A stretch of DNA of 5,695 nt from UBA4661 sp002405405 (GCA_036847245.1 DAIUAL010000225.1:1-5695); one strand, 5' to 3'; counted from the first letter of the stretch, positions 1-5,695 are shown. A program made the numbers and translations. The notes: generated by a model from the sequence alone, not told the origin.

Positions 1-546
1 ATCCGAAAAATTGGTGCTATTGGCTTCCCGAACTTTTACGTCGAAACAAAACTTCTCAAAGAGCAAGGGGAAGAGGTCGAGCGTGGTCACGATGGTGAAC
101 TGTATGTTCGAGGACCGATGAATACTCTTGGCTACTGGAATAATGAGTCTGCAGCCCACGCTACACTTCGTAATGGCTGGCTGGCAACAGGCAATATAAT
201 GCGTCAAGATGAAGAAGGATTTTTCTATGTCGTTGATCGTAAAAAAAATATGTACATCTCCGGCGGTGAAAATGTTTATCCGGCAGAAGTTGAGCGCGTA
301 TTAAATACGCATCCTGCCATTCGTGAATGTGCCATTACTGCTATTCCCGATACTCAATGGGGTGAAACGGGTAAAGCATGGGTTGTTCTTCATACCGGAC
401 ATGATGCTTCCTCAGATGAACTTTTGCAGTACATGCGTGTGCGTATTGCACGCTATAAATGCCCAAAGTATGTCGTCTTTGTAGAGCAATTGCCTAAAAA
501 TGATGCAGGAAAAATTGACCGTCTCGCGTTGCGACGACGGCTATAG
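1..546 (+). CDS. AMP-forming acyl-CoA ligase, C-terminal part (5' end outside window)
   Basis: This is the last 181 residues of an adenylate-forming acyl-CoA synthetase (ANL superfamily), which joins a carboxylic acid to CoA through an acyl-AMP intermediate in the cytoplasm. The frame is open from base 1 and stops with TAG at 544-546, so the start and the N-terminal acid-binding core are missing. In order, the visible part shows GAIGFP (residues 5-10), GELYVRGP (32-39), a GYW(N) stretch, TGN (63-65) where the family normally has TGD, DRKKN (79-83), SGGENVYPAEVE, and near the C-terminus PKNDAGK with the catalytic A10-type lysine at visible residue 171 (bases 511-513). The Asp-to-Asn change in TGD is unusual because that Asp normally holds the ATP ribose. 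The substrate cannot be told from this part; fatty, aryl or another organic acid are all possible. The family call is firm, the specificity is not. Confidence 0.93.
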   Translation: MRKIGAIGFPNFYVETKLLKEQGEEVERGHDGELYVRGPMNTLGYWNNESAAHATLRNGWLATGNIMRQDEEGFFYVVDRKKNMYISGGENVYPAEVERVLNTHPAIRECAITAIPDTQWGETGKAWVVLHTGHDASSDELLQYMRVRIARYKCPKYVVFVEQLPKNDAGKIDRLALRRRL

Positions 547-551
547 CGCAT

Positions 552-578
552 ATTAAAATGTGCTCTTCAGCACTTAAT
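552..578 (+). terminator. Possible weak stem-loop after the acyl-CoA ligase gene
   Basis: GTGCT (560-564) and AGCAC (569-573) form a perfect 5-bp stem around the loop CTTC. ATTAA (552-556) and TTAAT (574-578) can extend it if three bases (557-559) bulge out. It begins six bases after the ligase stop codon, so it could slow or end transcription there. There is no immediate T-run; the T-rich stretch begins about ten bases later. It may equally be a chance hairpin. Confidence 0.25.
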
Positions 579-585
579 GTATACA

Positions 586-616
586 TCTCCATTTTCTTTT
601 TTCACTTTTTTTGAGG
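586..616 (+). promoter_or_regulatory. Pyrimidine-rich leader plus GAGG ribosome-binding site for the type IX cargo gene
   Basis: Bases 586-612 are C or T in 25 of 27 positions. They are followed by GAGG (613-616), eight bases before the ATG at 625. This is the only plus-strand gene here with a recognisable Shine-Dalgarno sequence, and it favours 625 over the upstream in-frame ATG at 577. Ribosomal protein S1 is known to favour U-rich leaders, so the tract may help translation; that role is inferred. Confidence 0.5.
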
Positions 617-624
617 TTGTTGTT

Positions 625-1446
625 ATGAAAACATTTGTTTCTTCTCTTGTCGTTGTCATAGCACTCTGTGTATGCACATCAGTAGCACATGCACAAGCTG
701 TTCGTGACTCAATGTTATATGAAATCGTGCAGGTTGAGCCACCGGCGGGTATTGCACCGGTGCCTTCTCAGGGCTTTGGTTCAAGCCGCAATGTTCAGGG
801 TGTTCCACTAACTGGAGCATTTTCTAATATTCAGCGCTTTATTCGACGAGATGGTTCAGCCGGTCGTAGTCTTATCGGAACATGGGCTTCCATTGGAACA
901 AATGTTGCACCATTGTTACGTGTGTTGTTAGTTACAGATTCAGTATTGGCAGTATTCCGTGCAGACAATTCATATTTAACAACCAGCTATAACCGTGCAG
1001 GCACAGAAACGACATCCTTTAGTGGAACATTTTCAACAACCGCATCAGCGACGCGATTGGGTGATGCACCGATTATTTCGATTCGAGCAAATCAGGTGAA
1101 TCCAAGTGCTGTTGTTGCACAAGGTATGTATGCAATTAATCCTACATCAACAACTGCAACAAGTGTGCGTGGAACCATGCGTACGCCACAAGTTTTAGGG
1201 CAAAATTATCCGAATCCGGTTGTGAATATGACAACCATTGCATTCCAACTAGAATCGGCATCGCAGGTTGATATGGATATCATTTCAGTTACGGGAAAAG
1301 TCGTTCGATCGATCATGAGCCAACGCTTGTATGCAGGCTCGCATACAGTACATATTGATGCTAGTGATCTTTCTACCGGTACGTATTTTGTGCGCTTGAG
1401 TACACCTGAGTGGAGCGAGATCAAGACCATGATTGTACAGAAATAA
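625..1446 (+). CDS. Secreted protein with a C-terminal type IX secretion (Por) sorting domain
   Basis: The 273-residue product has a Sec signal peptide: basic MK start, hydrophobic stretch through residue 17, and a likely cut AHA|QA after residue 23. Residues 188-273 match the type A sorting domain of the Por/type IX system. They begin VLGQNYPNP, then run through beta-strand segments with TTIAFQL, VTGKVVRS, a G-T-YFVRL core and the terminal KTMIVQK. Such domains send a protein through the outer membrane and are usually removed or used for surface attachment. The body (about 26-187) is not firmly recognised. It is rich in Ser, Thr and Ala and has an IGTW motif followed by alternating short strands ending in G-MYAI, a pattern loosely like small lipocalin-type barrels. 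No catalytic motif is seen. ATG 625 is chosen because it has GAGG at the right distance and gives a proper signal peptide; ATG 577 would add 16 hydrophobic residues. A terminator follows, so it is probably transcribed separately from the barrel gene. Confidence 0.9.
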   Translation: MKTFVSSLVVVIALCVCTSVAHAQAVRDSMLYEIVQVEPPAGIAPVPSQGFGSSRNVQGVPLTGAFSNIQRFIRRDGSAGRSLIGTWASIGTNVAPLLRVLLVTDSVLAVFRADNSYLTTSYNRAGTETTSFSGTFSTTASATRLGDAPIISIRANQVNPSAVVAQGMYAINPTSTTATSVRGTMRTPQVLGQNYPNPVVNMTTIAFQLESASQVDMDIISVTGKVVRSIMSQRLYAGSHTVHIDASDLSTGTYFVRLSTPEWSEIKTMIVQK

Positions 1447-1457
1447 TGACATGATGG

Positions 1458-1496
1458 AAACGGGTAATCTCTTTTACAAGAGAGATTACCCGTTTT
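1458..1496 (+). terminator. Rho-independent terminator after the type IX cargo gene
   Basis: A perfect 15-bp inverted repeat pairs 1458-1472 with 1481-1495 around the 8-base loop TTTACAAG; its GC-richest part is ACGGG/CCCGT. The right arm runs into TTTT (1493-1496). It starts 11 bases after the stop codon at 1444-1446, the expected place for an intrinsic terminator of that gene. The opposite side has only three A residues, so it is mainly one-directional. It also marks the left limit of the next transcription unit. Confidence 0.85.
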
Positions 1497-1521
1497 GGTA
1501 TATGCTCCTGCTACATGTTGG

Positions 1522-1545
1522 TTTCATTTTTTTCAGTCATTCTCC
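1522..1545 (+). promoter_or_regulatory. Pyrimidine-rich leader without a Shine-Dalgarno sequence, before the barrel gene
   Basis: Twenty of the 24 bases before the ATG at 1546 are C or T, including a run of seven T, and no GGAG- or GAGG-like element is present. Only about 50 bases separate the upstream terminator from this ATG, so the promoter must lie close by or overlap the terminator. TATATG near 1499-1504 could act as a -10 element, but I cannot support a full promoter. Confidence 0.35.
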
Positions 1546-3474
1546 ATGCGAAATAACATTTTTACTTTCTCTATCGCTCTCCGGTGTACGTCAATGTGGT
1601 GCTATACATTGATGCTCGTGGTTTGCTCTGTACTTTCAACTTCCTCCGGTGTTGCTATGCAGATGCGTGATTCTGCTCAGCATTCTACTCGTACAGCAGG
1701 AACGGTACAACAAAACAATGTAACGCAGAGTGTCGCTGTACTCAATGCTGAATCTAAGACGAATACAACTCGTGAAGAATTACAGGAGCGTGCAAAAGAT
1801 AGTATTGTACGTCATGAACAATTGTATAACTCCTCGCGATTGATGCCCGTGCATATCGAGCAACCTGTTCCCGGCACACCGCCACAGGAATTTCAATTTC
1901 TTGCGTTTTATTACAATCACATGGTGATGACGAATATTTATAGCGAGAATCCTTTCACCGGAGAAGTTATTGGGCGTTTTTTTGGTGATAATCAAAGTAC
2001 GACGGGCGGACCGACATCAATCTATTTTGAACAACGTCTCCAGCCATTTTTCATCTATCAGCACAAGTTGTTTAATGGTCGAGCTATTCTGCGTGCGGCA
2101 TATGAATTAGATTGGACATGGGGGGATGAGGCGTATCTCGTGGGAGCAAATCGTGGGGGTGGATTTAATGGATCGCGCGTCAACTTGCAAACACAGAATA
2201 TTGAAATTGAGATTATTCCGGCAACAGGATGGGCGGTAAACTTCGGTCTCCTACGACTCTTTGATACACCCTACAATCCCTATCGTGTTGGTGCTAATAC
2301 TTTGCTGAATACAGGGTATCGTCTTGCTTTTTGGGGGAATCATGCTACTGGTATCAATGTTCGCTATGATGCTGATCGTTGGCGGTTCAAGACAGGTTTT
2401 TATCAACTGTACGAGTTGCTTCCAGAACGCGATGATGATGTTACGCTCACCGAGTTTATGATTGAATATGATGTTTCACCGTCATGGCGACAAGGATTTT
2501 CTGCTTGGTACTTGTATGATCGTGCTAATGCGCAAGCAGGCATTCCCACCATTGGTGAAGGGTTTACAAGCGCATTACCTGGATGGAATGGCACATATCG
2601 CTTGCCGATTCGCTACACAATTCCCGATCCTTTTGGAGCAACACCGCAAAACCGTCATCGTTCGGATATTCTTTGGTTGGGAACATTCTTTGCATCCAAT
2701 CCAGAGTTCACTATGGGGCGATGGGGGCTGTCGGGATACATCAATGCAAATATGGGTAGTGTCCAGTACTTTGATGCTACGATTAATCGTCGTGCAAACG
2801 GCGATCCAATTGATACTATTCGAACATGGAAAACTGCATCAGACATTTTTGGTGTTGCTGCAAATCTGCGTTTCGGGTATAAATATGGGCAAACTCCACA
2901 AGACCTCATTCTTGCAGACATGTTCTATACAACCGGCGATAAAGACGGTATTGCTGATGGTAAATACAATGGAGTGATAACAGGAAATACTTTTGGTTTT
3001 CCGGGTGCGATCAATGTTGGTCATGCTTCATATTTAGTTTTTCCTCACGGAAATGTTATTAACCGTTATGTGGGAGCCGTGAGTGATATTTCTAATATGG
3101 GACTGGGTGTTACCGGTCTTGTTCTCAGTGCAGAGCGTGGTATCATTCCTAATCGCTTAAATGCACGTATCGGTACAGCGATGGCATGGAGTAATGTTGC
3201 TTCAACTATCTCAACGGGTACAGACACACGGTCGGCAGGTACATTTATGGGGTGGGAATTGAATGCTCGTGTTGTATTTAATCTTGGCATTTTAATGAGT
3301 GTCGAGTTTCATACTGCCTATATGTGGATGGGAGACTTTTATTCCGGTCGTAAGGTGCTCAATGATCAAGACCTGTATAATCGAGGAACAACGACATATT
3401 TACGAGAAAGTGGTGCTGATCGTGCGCGGAATCCTTGGACAGCATTTGTTGCGTTTCGTTGGTTATTGTTGTGA
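1546..3474 (+). CDS. Predicted outer-membrane beta-barrel protein, porin-like
   Basis: The 642-residue product is exported: a basic n-region with R2 and R13, a hydrophobic stretch at about 17-31, and a plausible cut SGVA|MQ after residue 37. A polar Gln/Thr/Asn-rich segment follows to about residue 95. The rest consists of alternating short strands rich in Tyr, Trp and Phe, separated by Gly/Asn/Asp turns, for example FLAFYYNHMVM, FIYQHKLF and WRFKTGFYQLYELL. It ends WTAFVAFRWLLL, like the closing strand of an outer-membrane barrel. Scattered features such as TGDKDGIADGKYNG (463-476) recall large porins of the alginate-export kind, but I do not claim family membership. It has no clear TonB box or plug domain, so passive transport is more likely than energised transport. 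ATG 1546 gives the best signal peptide. A TTG at 1495 lies inside the terminator, and ATG 1594 would leave a leader with no positive charge. The hydrolase gene follows after 30 bases. Confidence 0.8.
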   Translation: MRNNIFTFSIALRCTSMWCYTLMLVVCSVLSTSSGVAMQMRDSAQHSTRTAGTVQQNNVTQSVAVLNAESKTNTTREELQERAKDSIVRHEQLYNSSRLMPVHIEQPVPGTPPQEFQFLAFYYNHMVMTNIYSENPFTGEVIGRFFGDNQSTTGGPTSIYFEQRLQPFFIYQHKLFNGRAILRAAYELDWTWGDEAYLVGANRGGGFNGSRVNLQTQNIEIEIIPATGWAVNFGLLRLFDTPYNPYRVGANTLLNTGYRLAFWGNHATGINVRYDADRWRFKTGFYQLYELLPERDDDVTLTEFMIEYDVSPSWRQGFSAWYLYDRANAQAGIPTIGEGFTSALPGWNGTYRLPIRYTIPDPFGATPQNRHRSDILWLGTFFASNPEFTMGRWGLSGYINANMGSVQYFDATINRRANGDPIDTIRTWKTASDIFGVAANLRFGYKYGQTPQDLILADMFYTTGDKDGIADGKYNGVITGNTFGFPGAINVGHASYLVFPHGNVINRYVGAVSDISNMGLGVTGLVLSAERGIIPNRLNARIGTAMAWSNVASTISTGTDTRSAGTFMGWELNARVVFNLGILMSVEFHTAYMWMGDFYSGRKVLNDQDLYNRGTTTYLRESGADRARNPWTAFVAFRWLLL

Positions 3475-3504
3475 TTCTTCTTCCAATTTTTCTAATCCTG
3501 TCTT
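3475..3504 (+). promoter_or_regulatory. Short pyrimidine-rich spacer between barrel and hydrolase genes
   Basis: The spacer is 30 bases long and 25 of them are C or T. It holds no hairpin and no Shine-Dalgarno sequence. The lack of a terminator and the short distance argue that the two flanking genes share one transcript. Its composition resembles the leaders of the two preceding genes. Confidence 0.4.
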
Positions 3505-4467
3505 ATGCGCACACTGTTGATTTTAGGTATTATGTTGGGCTTGGGGTGCTCTATGGCGGTATCGCTATCTGCTCAATGGACATTCGCATCATTATCCTAT
3601 CGTTATCCGGTCAAAACTATTTCCTTCACTCACCCACAAGTGACAACGCCTATCACCATGGCATATATGGAACAAGGTCCGTCAGAGCCGAAAGGAACAA
3701 TTATTTTTATTCATGGTTTAGGTTCGTATTCACCTGCATGGTACAAGCAAATTGAGAATCTGAGTAAAGACTATCGCTGTCTTGCGGTTGATCTGCCCGG
3801 GTATGCTAAGTCCAGCAAAGGAACATATCCTTGTTCAATGGCATTTTATGCTGATGCCATAGCAGAGTTGATTACGCAATTACAAATTCAAGTTCCTACT
3901 ATTATCGGGCACTCGATGGGGGGGCAGATAGCAATGACACTTGCATTACGATATCCTTCACTTGTTGGAAAACTATGCTTAATTGCACCTGCCGGTATCG
4001 AATCTTTTACAGATGGAGAGAGGCAATGGTTTAGAGAGAATATCACAATCAATACAACGAAACTACCACTTGAAGGACAGATTCGGCAGAACTACCATTT
4101 GAACTTTTATAATTTTCCCGATGATGCCGAATTCATGATTCAGGATCGCTTATCAATGCGCTCTGCACCTGATTTTGAGAATTATTGTTATACGATAATG
4201 AAATCAGTGCAAGGTATGGTGAATGAGCCGGTCATTCATGCTATTGGTAGTATTACTCAGCCCACCCTGGTGCTTTTTGGTGCCTATGACCAACTTATTC
4301 CGAATCAATTTATGCACCCGGGTAAAACAGAACACATTGCTATGATTGCGAAAGAAAAAATTAAAAAAAGTCGTATTCAAATAATTGATCAATGCGGACA
4401 CTTTGCCCAGTTTGAGCAAAGTACTATCGTTAATGCCGCACTGCGAGAGTTTATACAAGAACGATAA
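3505..4467 (+). CDS. Exported alpha/beta-hydrolase
   Basis: The 320-residue product has a signal peptide with a hydrophobic core at 4-19 and a likely cut LSA|QW after residue 23, so it should act in the periplasm or beyond. Cys15 lies in LGLGC, but position -3 is Gly, so a lipoprotein cut is less likely. The mature part is a complete alpha/beta-hydrolase. It has HGLG (70-73) for the oxyanion hole, VDLPGYAKS (95-103), the nucleophile elbow GHSMGG with Ser137, a helical cap at about 165-245, the acid Asp262 in GAYDQLIP, and His299 in CGHFAQFE. The family includes esterases, lipases, epoxide hydrolases, dehalogenases and C-C hydrolases. A Ser nucleophile excludes the usual dehalogenase and epoxide hydrolase chemistry, which use Asp. 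The exact substrate is unknown. The gene lies 30 bases after the barrel gene and probably belongs to the same transcript, which suggests joint handling of an envelope substrate (inference). No Shine-Dalgarno sequence precedes the ATG. Confidence 0.92.
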   Translation: MRTLLILGIMLGLGCSMAVSLSAQWTFASLSYRYPVKTISFTHPQVTTPITMAYMEQGPSEPKGTIIFIHGLGSYSPAWYKQIENLSKDYRCLAVDLPGYAKSSKGTYPCSMAFYADAIAELITQLQIQVPTIIGHSMGGQIAMTLALRYPSLVGKLCLIAPAGIESFTDGERQWFRENITINTTKLPLEGQIRQNYHLNFYNFPDDAEFMIQDRLSMRSAPDFENYCYTIMKSVQGMVNEPVIHAIGSITQPTLVLFGAYDQLIPNQFMHPGKTEHIAMIAKEKIKKSRIQIIDQCGHFAQFEQSTIVNAALREFIQER

Positions 4468-4605
4468 CACGAGTAAACTTATTCTGAAGTAGCACTTGTT
4501 TTCGTCGTATGCAGTCTCGATAAAAGTAATACGAAGTGATAGCAGACATGCTTGCACAATCGCTATGAAGTGTTTAACATCCTCGGATCTCTTTCGGAGA
4601 AGTGT
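4468..4605. other. Convergent intergenic region with repeated GAAGT[AG] motif
   Basis: This 138-base gap lies between the ends of the hydrolase and methyltransferase genes. I see no strong terminator for either. Weak pairings exist, such as CGTAT (4506-4510) with ATACG (4529-4533), and AGCA with TGCT near 4541-4552. GAAGT followed by A or G occurs at 4486, 4533, 4567 and 4599. The last two are the identical 10-mer GAAGTGTTTA, and the second of these includes the methyltransferase stop codon. Spacing is irregular. Confidence 0.4.
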
Positions 4606-5508
4606 TTACTGGTTCTCCTGCACTTGACTGTGTGCCATTTCCCAGCCAACAAGAGCTTTTTTACGTGGTGCTCCCCAACGATATTGACCCAGTACACCTT
4701 CTTTGCGAATAACGCGATGGCATGGGATAAGGTAGGCAATAGGATTATCACCGACAGCTGAGCCTACTGCACGGACTGCTTTAGGATTGCCGATTGCGTC
4801 AGCAATATGCTGGTAGCTTGTCAGCGATCCTTGCGGAATAGCAAGCAATGCCTGCCATACTTTGACTTGGAAATTTGTTCCTTGCACGAGTAAATGAAAT
4901 TTTTTGCGCGAACTATGTTGTGCATGAATCGGTGCAAAAATGTGTTGTACAATATCCGCTGTATAAGCCGAATCATGCTGAATATTGGCATTACACCACT
5001 GTTTTTGAAAATGTGCAAAATCCCGATCACGATGTTCTTGTACGTCATTGACAAATGCGAAGGATGTTATACCACGCTCTGTTGCTGCAATAAAGCATAC
5101 ACCAAAAGGTGTTGGGTGGTAGCCATAGCGTAATACAGCAGCTTTACCATATTCTTTGTACTGATGAGGTGTAACAGCTTCAAGTGTCATGAAGTGATCA
5201 TATACCCGCGATTGCGAAGAAAGACCTGCTGTCTCTGCCGCTTCAATAAGATTTGATGTCGTGCGAAGCTTTTCTTTCAAGTATTCTGTTGTAAGATATT
5301 GAAGAAATTTTTTCGGTGAAATGCCCGCCCATTCCGCAAAGACACGTTGGAAATGATGCGGACTGAGATGTGACTCTTCTGCCATTTCTTCGAGTGTTGG
5401 TTGCTCGATAAAATGTGTTGTCAAGTATTGAATTGCCTGCTCAATCCGGGCATAGGTGAAGGGATCATTCTTGGGCATGGCAATACGGTCAGTAGGCATT
5501 GTTATCAT
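4606..5508 (-). CDS. AraC-type HTH / O6-methylguanine-DNA methyltransferase fusion (Ada-like, no N-terminal zinc domain)
   Basis: The 300-residue product joins two known modules. Residues about 18-120 are an AraC-family DNA-binding domain with two helix-turn-helix units (LEEMAEESHLSPHHFQRVFAEWAGISP and, more degenerate, LIEAAETAGLSSQSRVYDHF). Residues about 129-293 are an Ogt/MGMT methyltransferase with TPFG, a DNA-binding helix containing SYQHIADAIGNPKAVRAVG (Arg246), and the active site NPIAYLIPCHRVI with acceptor Cys263 (bases 4722-4720), then YRWG and RKKALV. The enzyme moves the alkyl group from O6-methylguanine to its own Cys in a single-use reaction. Compared with E. coli Ada it lacks the N-terminal zinc domain whose Cys38 takes methyl groups from phosphotriesters and switches on transcription. 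How or whether it senses damage is therefore open. ATG 5508 is taken as start; M4 and M11 (5499, 5478) are in-frame alternatives and no strong ribosome-binding site decides between them. The HTH-Ogt fusion occurs in many bacteria. Confidence 0.93.
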   Translation of the reverse strand: MITMPTDRIAMPKNDPFTYARIEQAIQYLTTHFIEQPTLEEMAEESHLSPHHFQRVFAEWAGISPKKFLQYLTTEYLKEKLRTTSNLIEAAETAGLSSQSRVYDHFMTLEAVTPHQYKEYGKAAVLRYGYHPTPFGVCFIAATERGITSFAFVNDVQEHRDRDFAHFQKQWCNANIQHDSAYTADIVQHIFAPIHAQHSSRKKFHLLVQGTNFQVKVWQALLAIPQGSLTSYQHIADAIGNPKAVRAVGSAVGDNPIAYLIPCHRVIRKEGVLGQYRWGAPRKKALVGWEMAHSQVQENQ

Positions 5509-5695
5509 GATATTACTCTGTGTCTAAAAGGGTACATGAACTGAATGAATGTGCAAAACTATGATCGCCTGCCATGCTTCTCAACCCGATTCTTGCGATT
5601 CGTCATGTACTCCGTTTCTGATTTATCATTTTTCTTACCAAACCTCAAACACAAAAAACTTTAAGTATTGTGTCTCGGGCATCGGCAAATAGATT
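5509..5695 (-). promoter_or_regulatory. Upstream region of the HTH-methyltransferase gene
   Basis: This 187-base stretch holds no convincing gene and should contain the promoter of the minus-strand methyltransferase. Read on that strand, TTGAGG followed by an AT-rich GATAAAT is the nearest thing to a promoter, but its spacing is not good enough to call. It contains the inverted repeat listed separately and three very short minus-strand open frames. A promoter for a gene further right cannot be excluded because the window ends. Confidence 0.4.
5532..5610. repeat. Separated 8-bp inverted repeat GTACATGA / TCATGTAC
   Basis: GTACATGA (5532-5539) recurs as its exact reverse complement TCATGTAC (5603-5610), 63 bases apart, in the leader of the methyltransferase gene. 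The flanks agree poorly. The arms could be paired operator sites, for instance for the AraC-type domain of the gene itself, but 8 bp is short enough to arise by chance. Confidence 0.3.

Noticed and set aside
577..624. Upstream ATG start for the type IX cargo gene
   Set aside because: It would place 16 mostly hydrophobic residues ahead of a normal signal peptide and translate the T-rich leader and GAGG site.
1495..1545. TTG start for the barrel gene
   Set aside because: It lies in the terminator's right arm and would add 17 residues before a good signal peptide.
2462..2977. 171-codon plus-strand frame inside the barrel gene
   Set aside because: It lies wholly inside the barrel gene in another frame, has no recognisable domain, and the barrel frame has a signal peptide and consistent strand pattern.
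3547..3549. Lipoprotein cysteine (Cys15) in the hydrolase signal peptide
   Set aside because: The residues before it are GLG, so position -3 is Gly instead of Leu, Val or Ile, and a standard signal peptidase I site LSA|QW follows.
3435..3755. 106-codon plus-strand frame with a hydrophobic start, spanning the barrel/hydrolase junction
   Set aside because: It looks like a small membrane protein, but the hydrophobicity comes from the T-rich junction read out of frame, and it overlaps two well-supported genes.
4204..4557. 117-codon minus-strand frame opposite the hydrolase 3' end
   Set aside because: It is antisense to the catalytic Asp and His region of the hydrolase and shows no domain, signal peptide or ribosome-binding site.
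4894..5133. 79-codon plus-strand frame with several Cys residues
   Set aside because: It is antisense to the methyltransferase gene, whose motifs are complete. The Cys residues are a by-product of the opposite strand.
5561..5692. 43-residue plus-strand frame at the right end (starts MIACHASQPD)
   Set aside because: It has no ribosome-binding site or recognisable domain and lies in the probable promoter region of the methyltransferase gene.

Overview
The window looks like a chromosomal segment from a member of the Bacteroidota/Chlorobiota (FCB) group, most plausibly an Ignavibacteria- or Kapabacteria-like lineage. The main clue is the C-terminal module of the gene at 625-1446. It starts with the QNYPNP signature and ends in KTMIVQK, the form of a type IX secretion (Por) type A sorting domain, which is largely confined to that group. 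Moderate GC content and starts that mostly lack a Shine-Dalgarno sequence fit this. Assignment below phylum level is inference. No tRNA, rRNA, CRISPR array, transposase or phage gene was seen.

Layout, left to right. (1) Bases 1-546 are the 3' end of an AMP-forming acyl-CoA ligase, cut by the window edge. (2) Bases 625-1446 encode a secreted protein with an unrecognised, possibly lipocalin-like body and a type IX sorting domain, followed by a strong hairpin terminator (1458-1496). (3) Bases 1546-3474 encode a large exported protein that looks like an outer-membrane beta-barrel. (4) Thirty bases later, bases 3505-4467 encode an exported alpha/beta-hydrolase with a complete Ser-Asp-His triad, probably cotranscribed with the barrel. 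(5) After a 138-base convergent gap, a minus-strand gene (5508-4606) encodes an AraC-type DNA-binding domain fused to an O6-methylguanine-DNA methyltransferase. Its 187-base upstream region fills the right end.

How the genes may work together (inference): the barrel and the hydrolase suggest an envelope pair in which a substrate crosses the outer membrane and an ester or similar bond is cut in the periplasm. The acyl-CoA ligase could activate a released acid, but it is separated from the pair by the type IX cargo gene and a terminator, so the link is weak. The methyltransferase is a DNA alkylation-damage gene on the other strand and is probably unrelated.

No clearly new system is visible. 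The points most worth checking are the Asp-to-Asn change in the ligase's TGD motif, the barrel/hydrolase pair, the unknown body of the type IX cargo, the pyrimidine-rich leaders of all three plus-strand starts, and the inverted repeat with overlapping micro-ORFs ahead of the methyltransferase gene.
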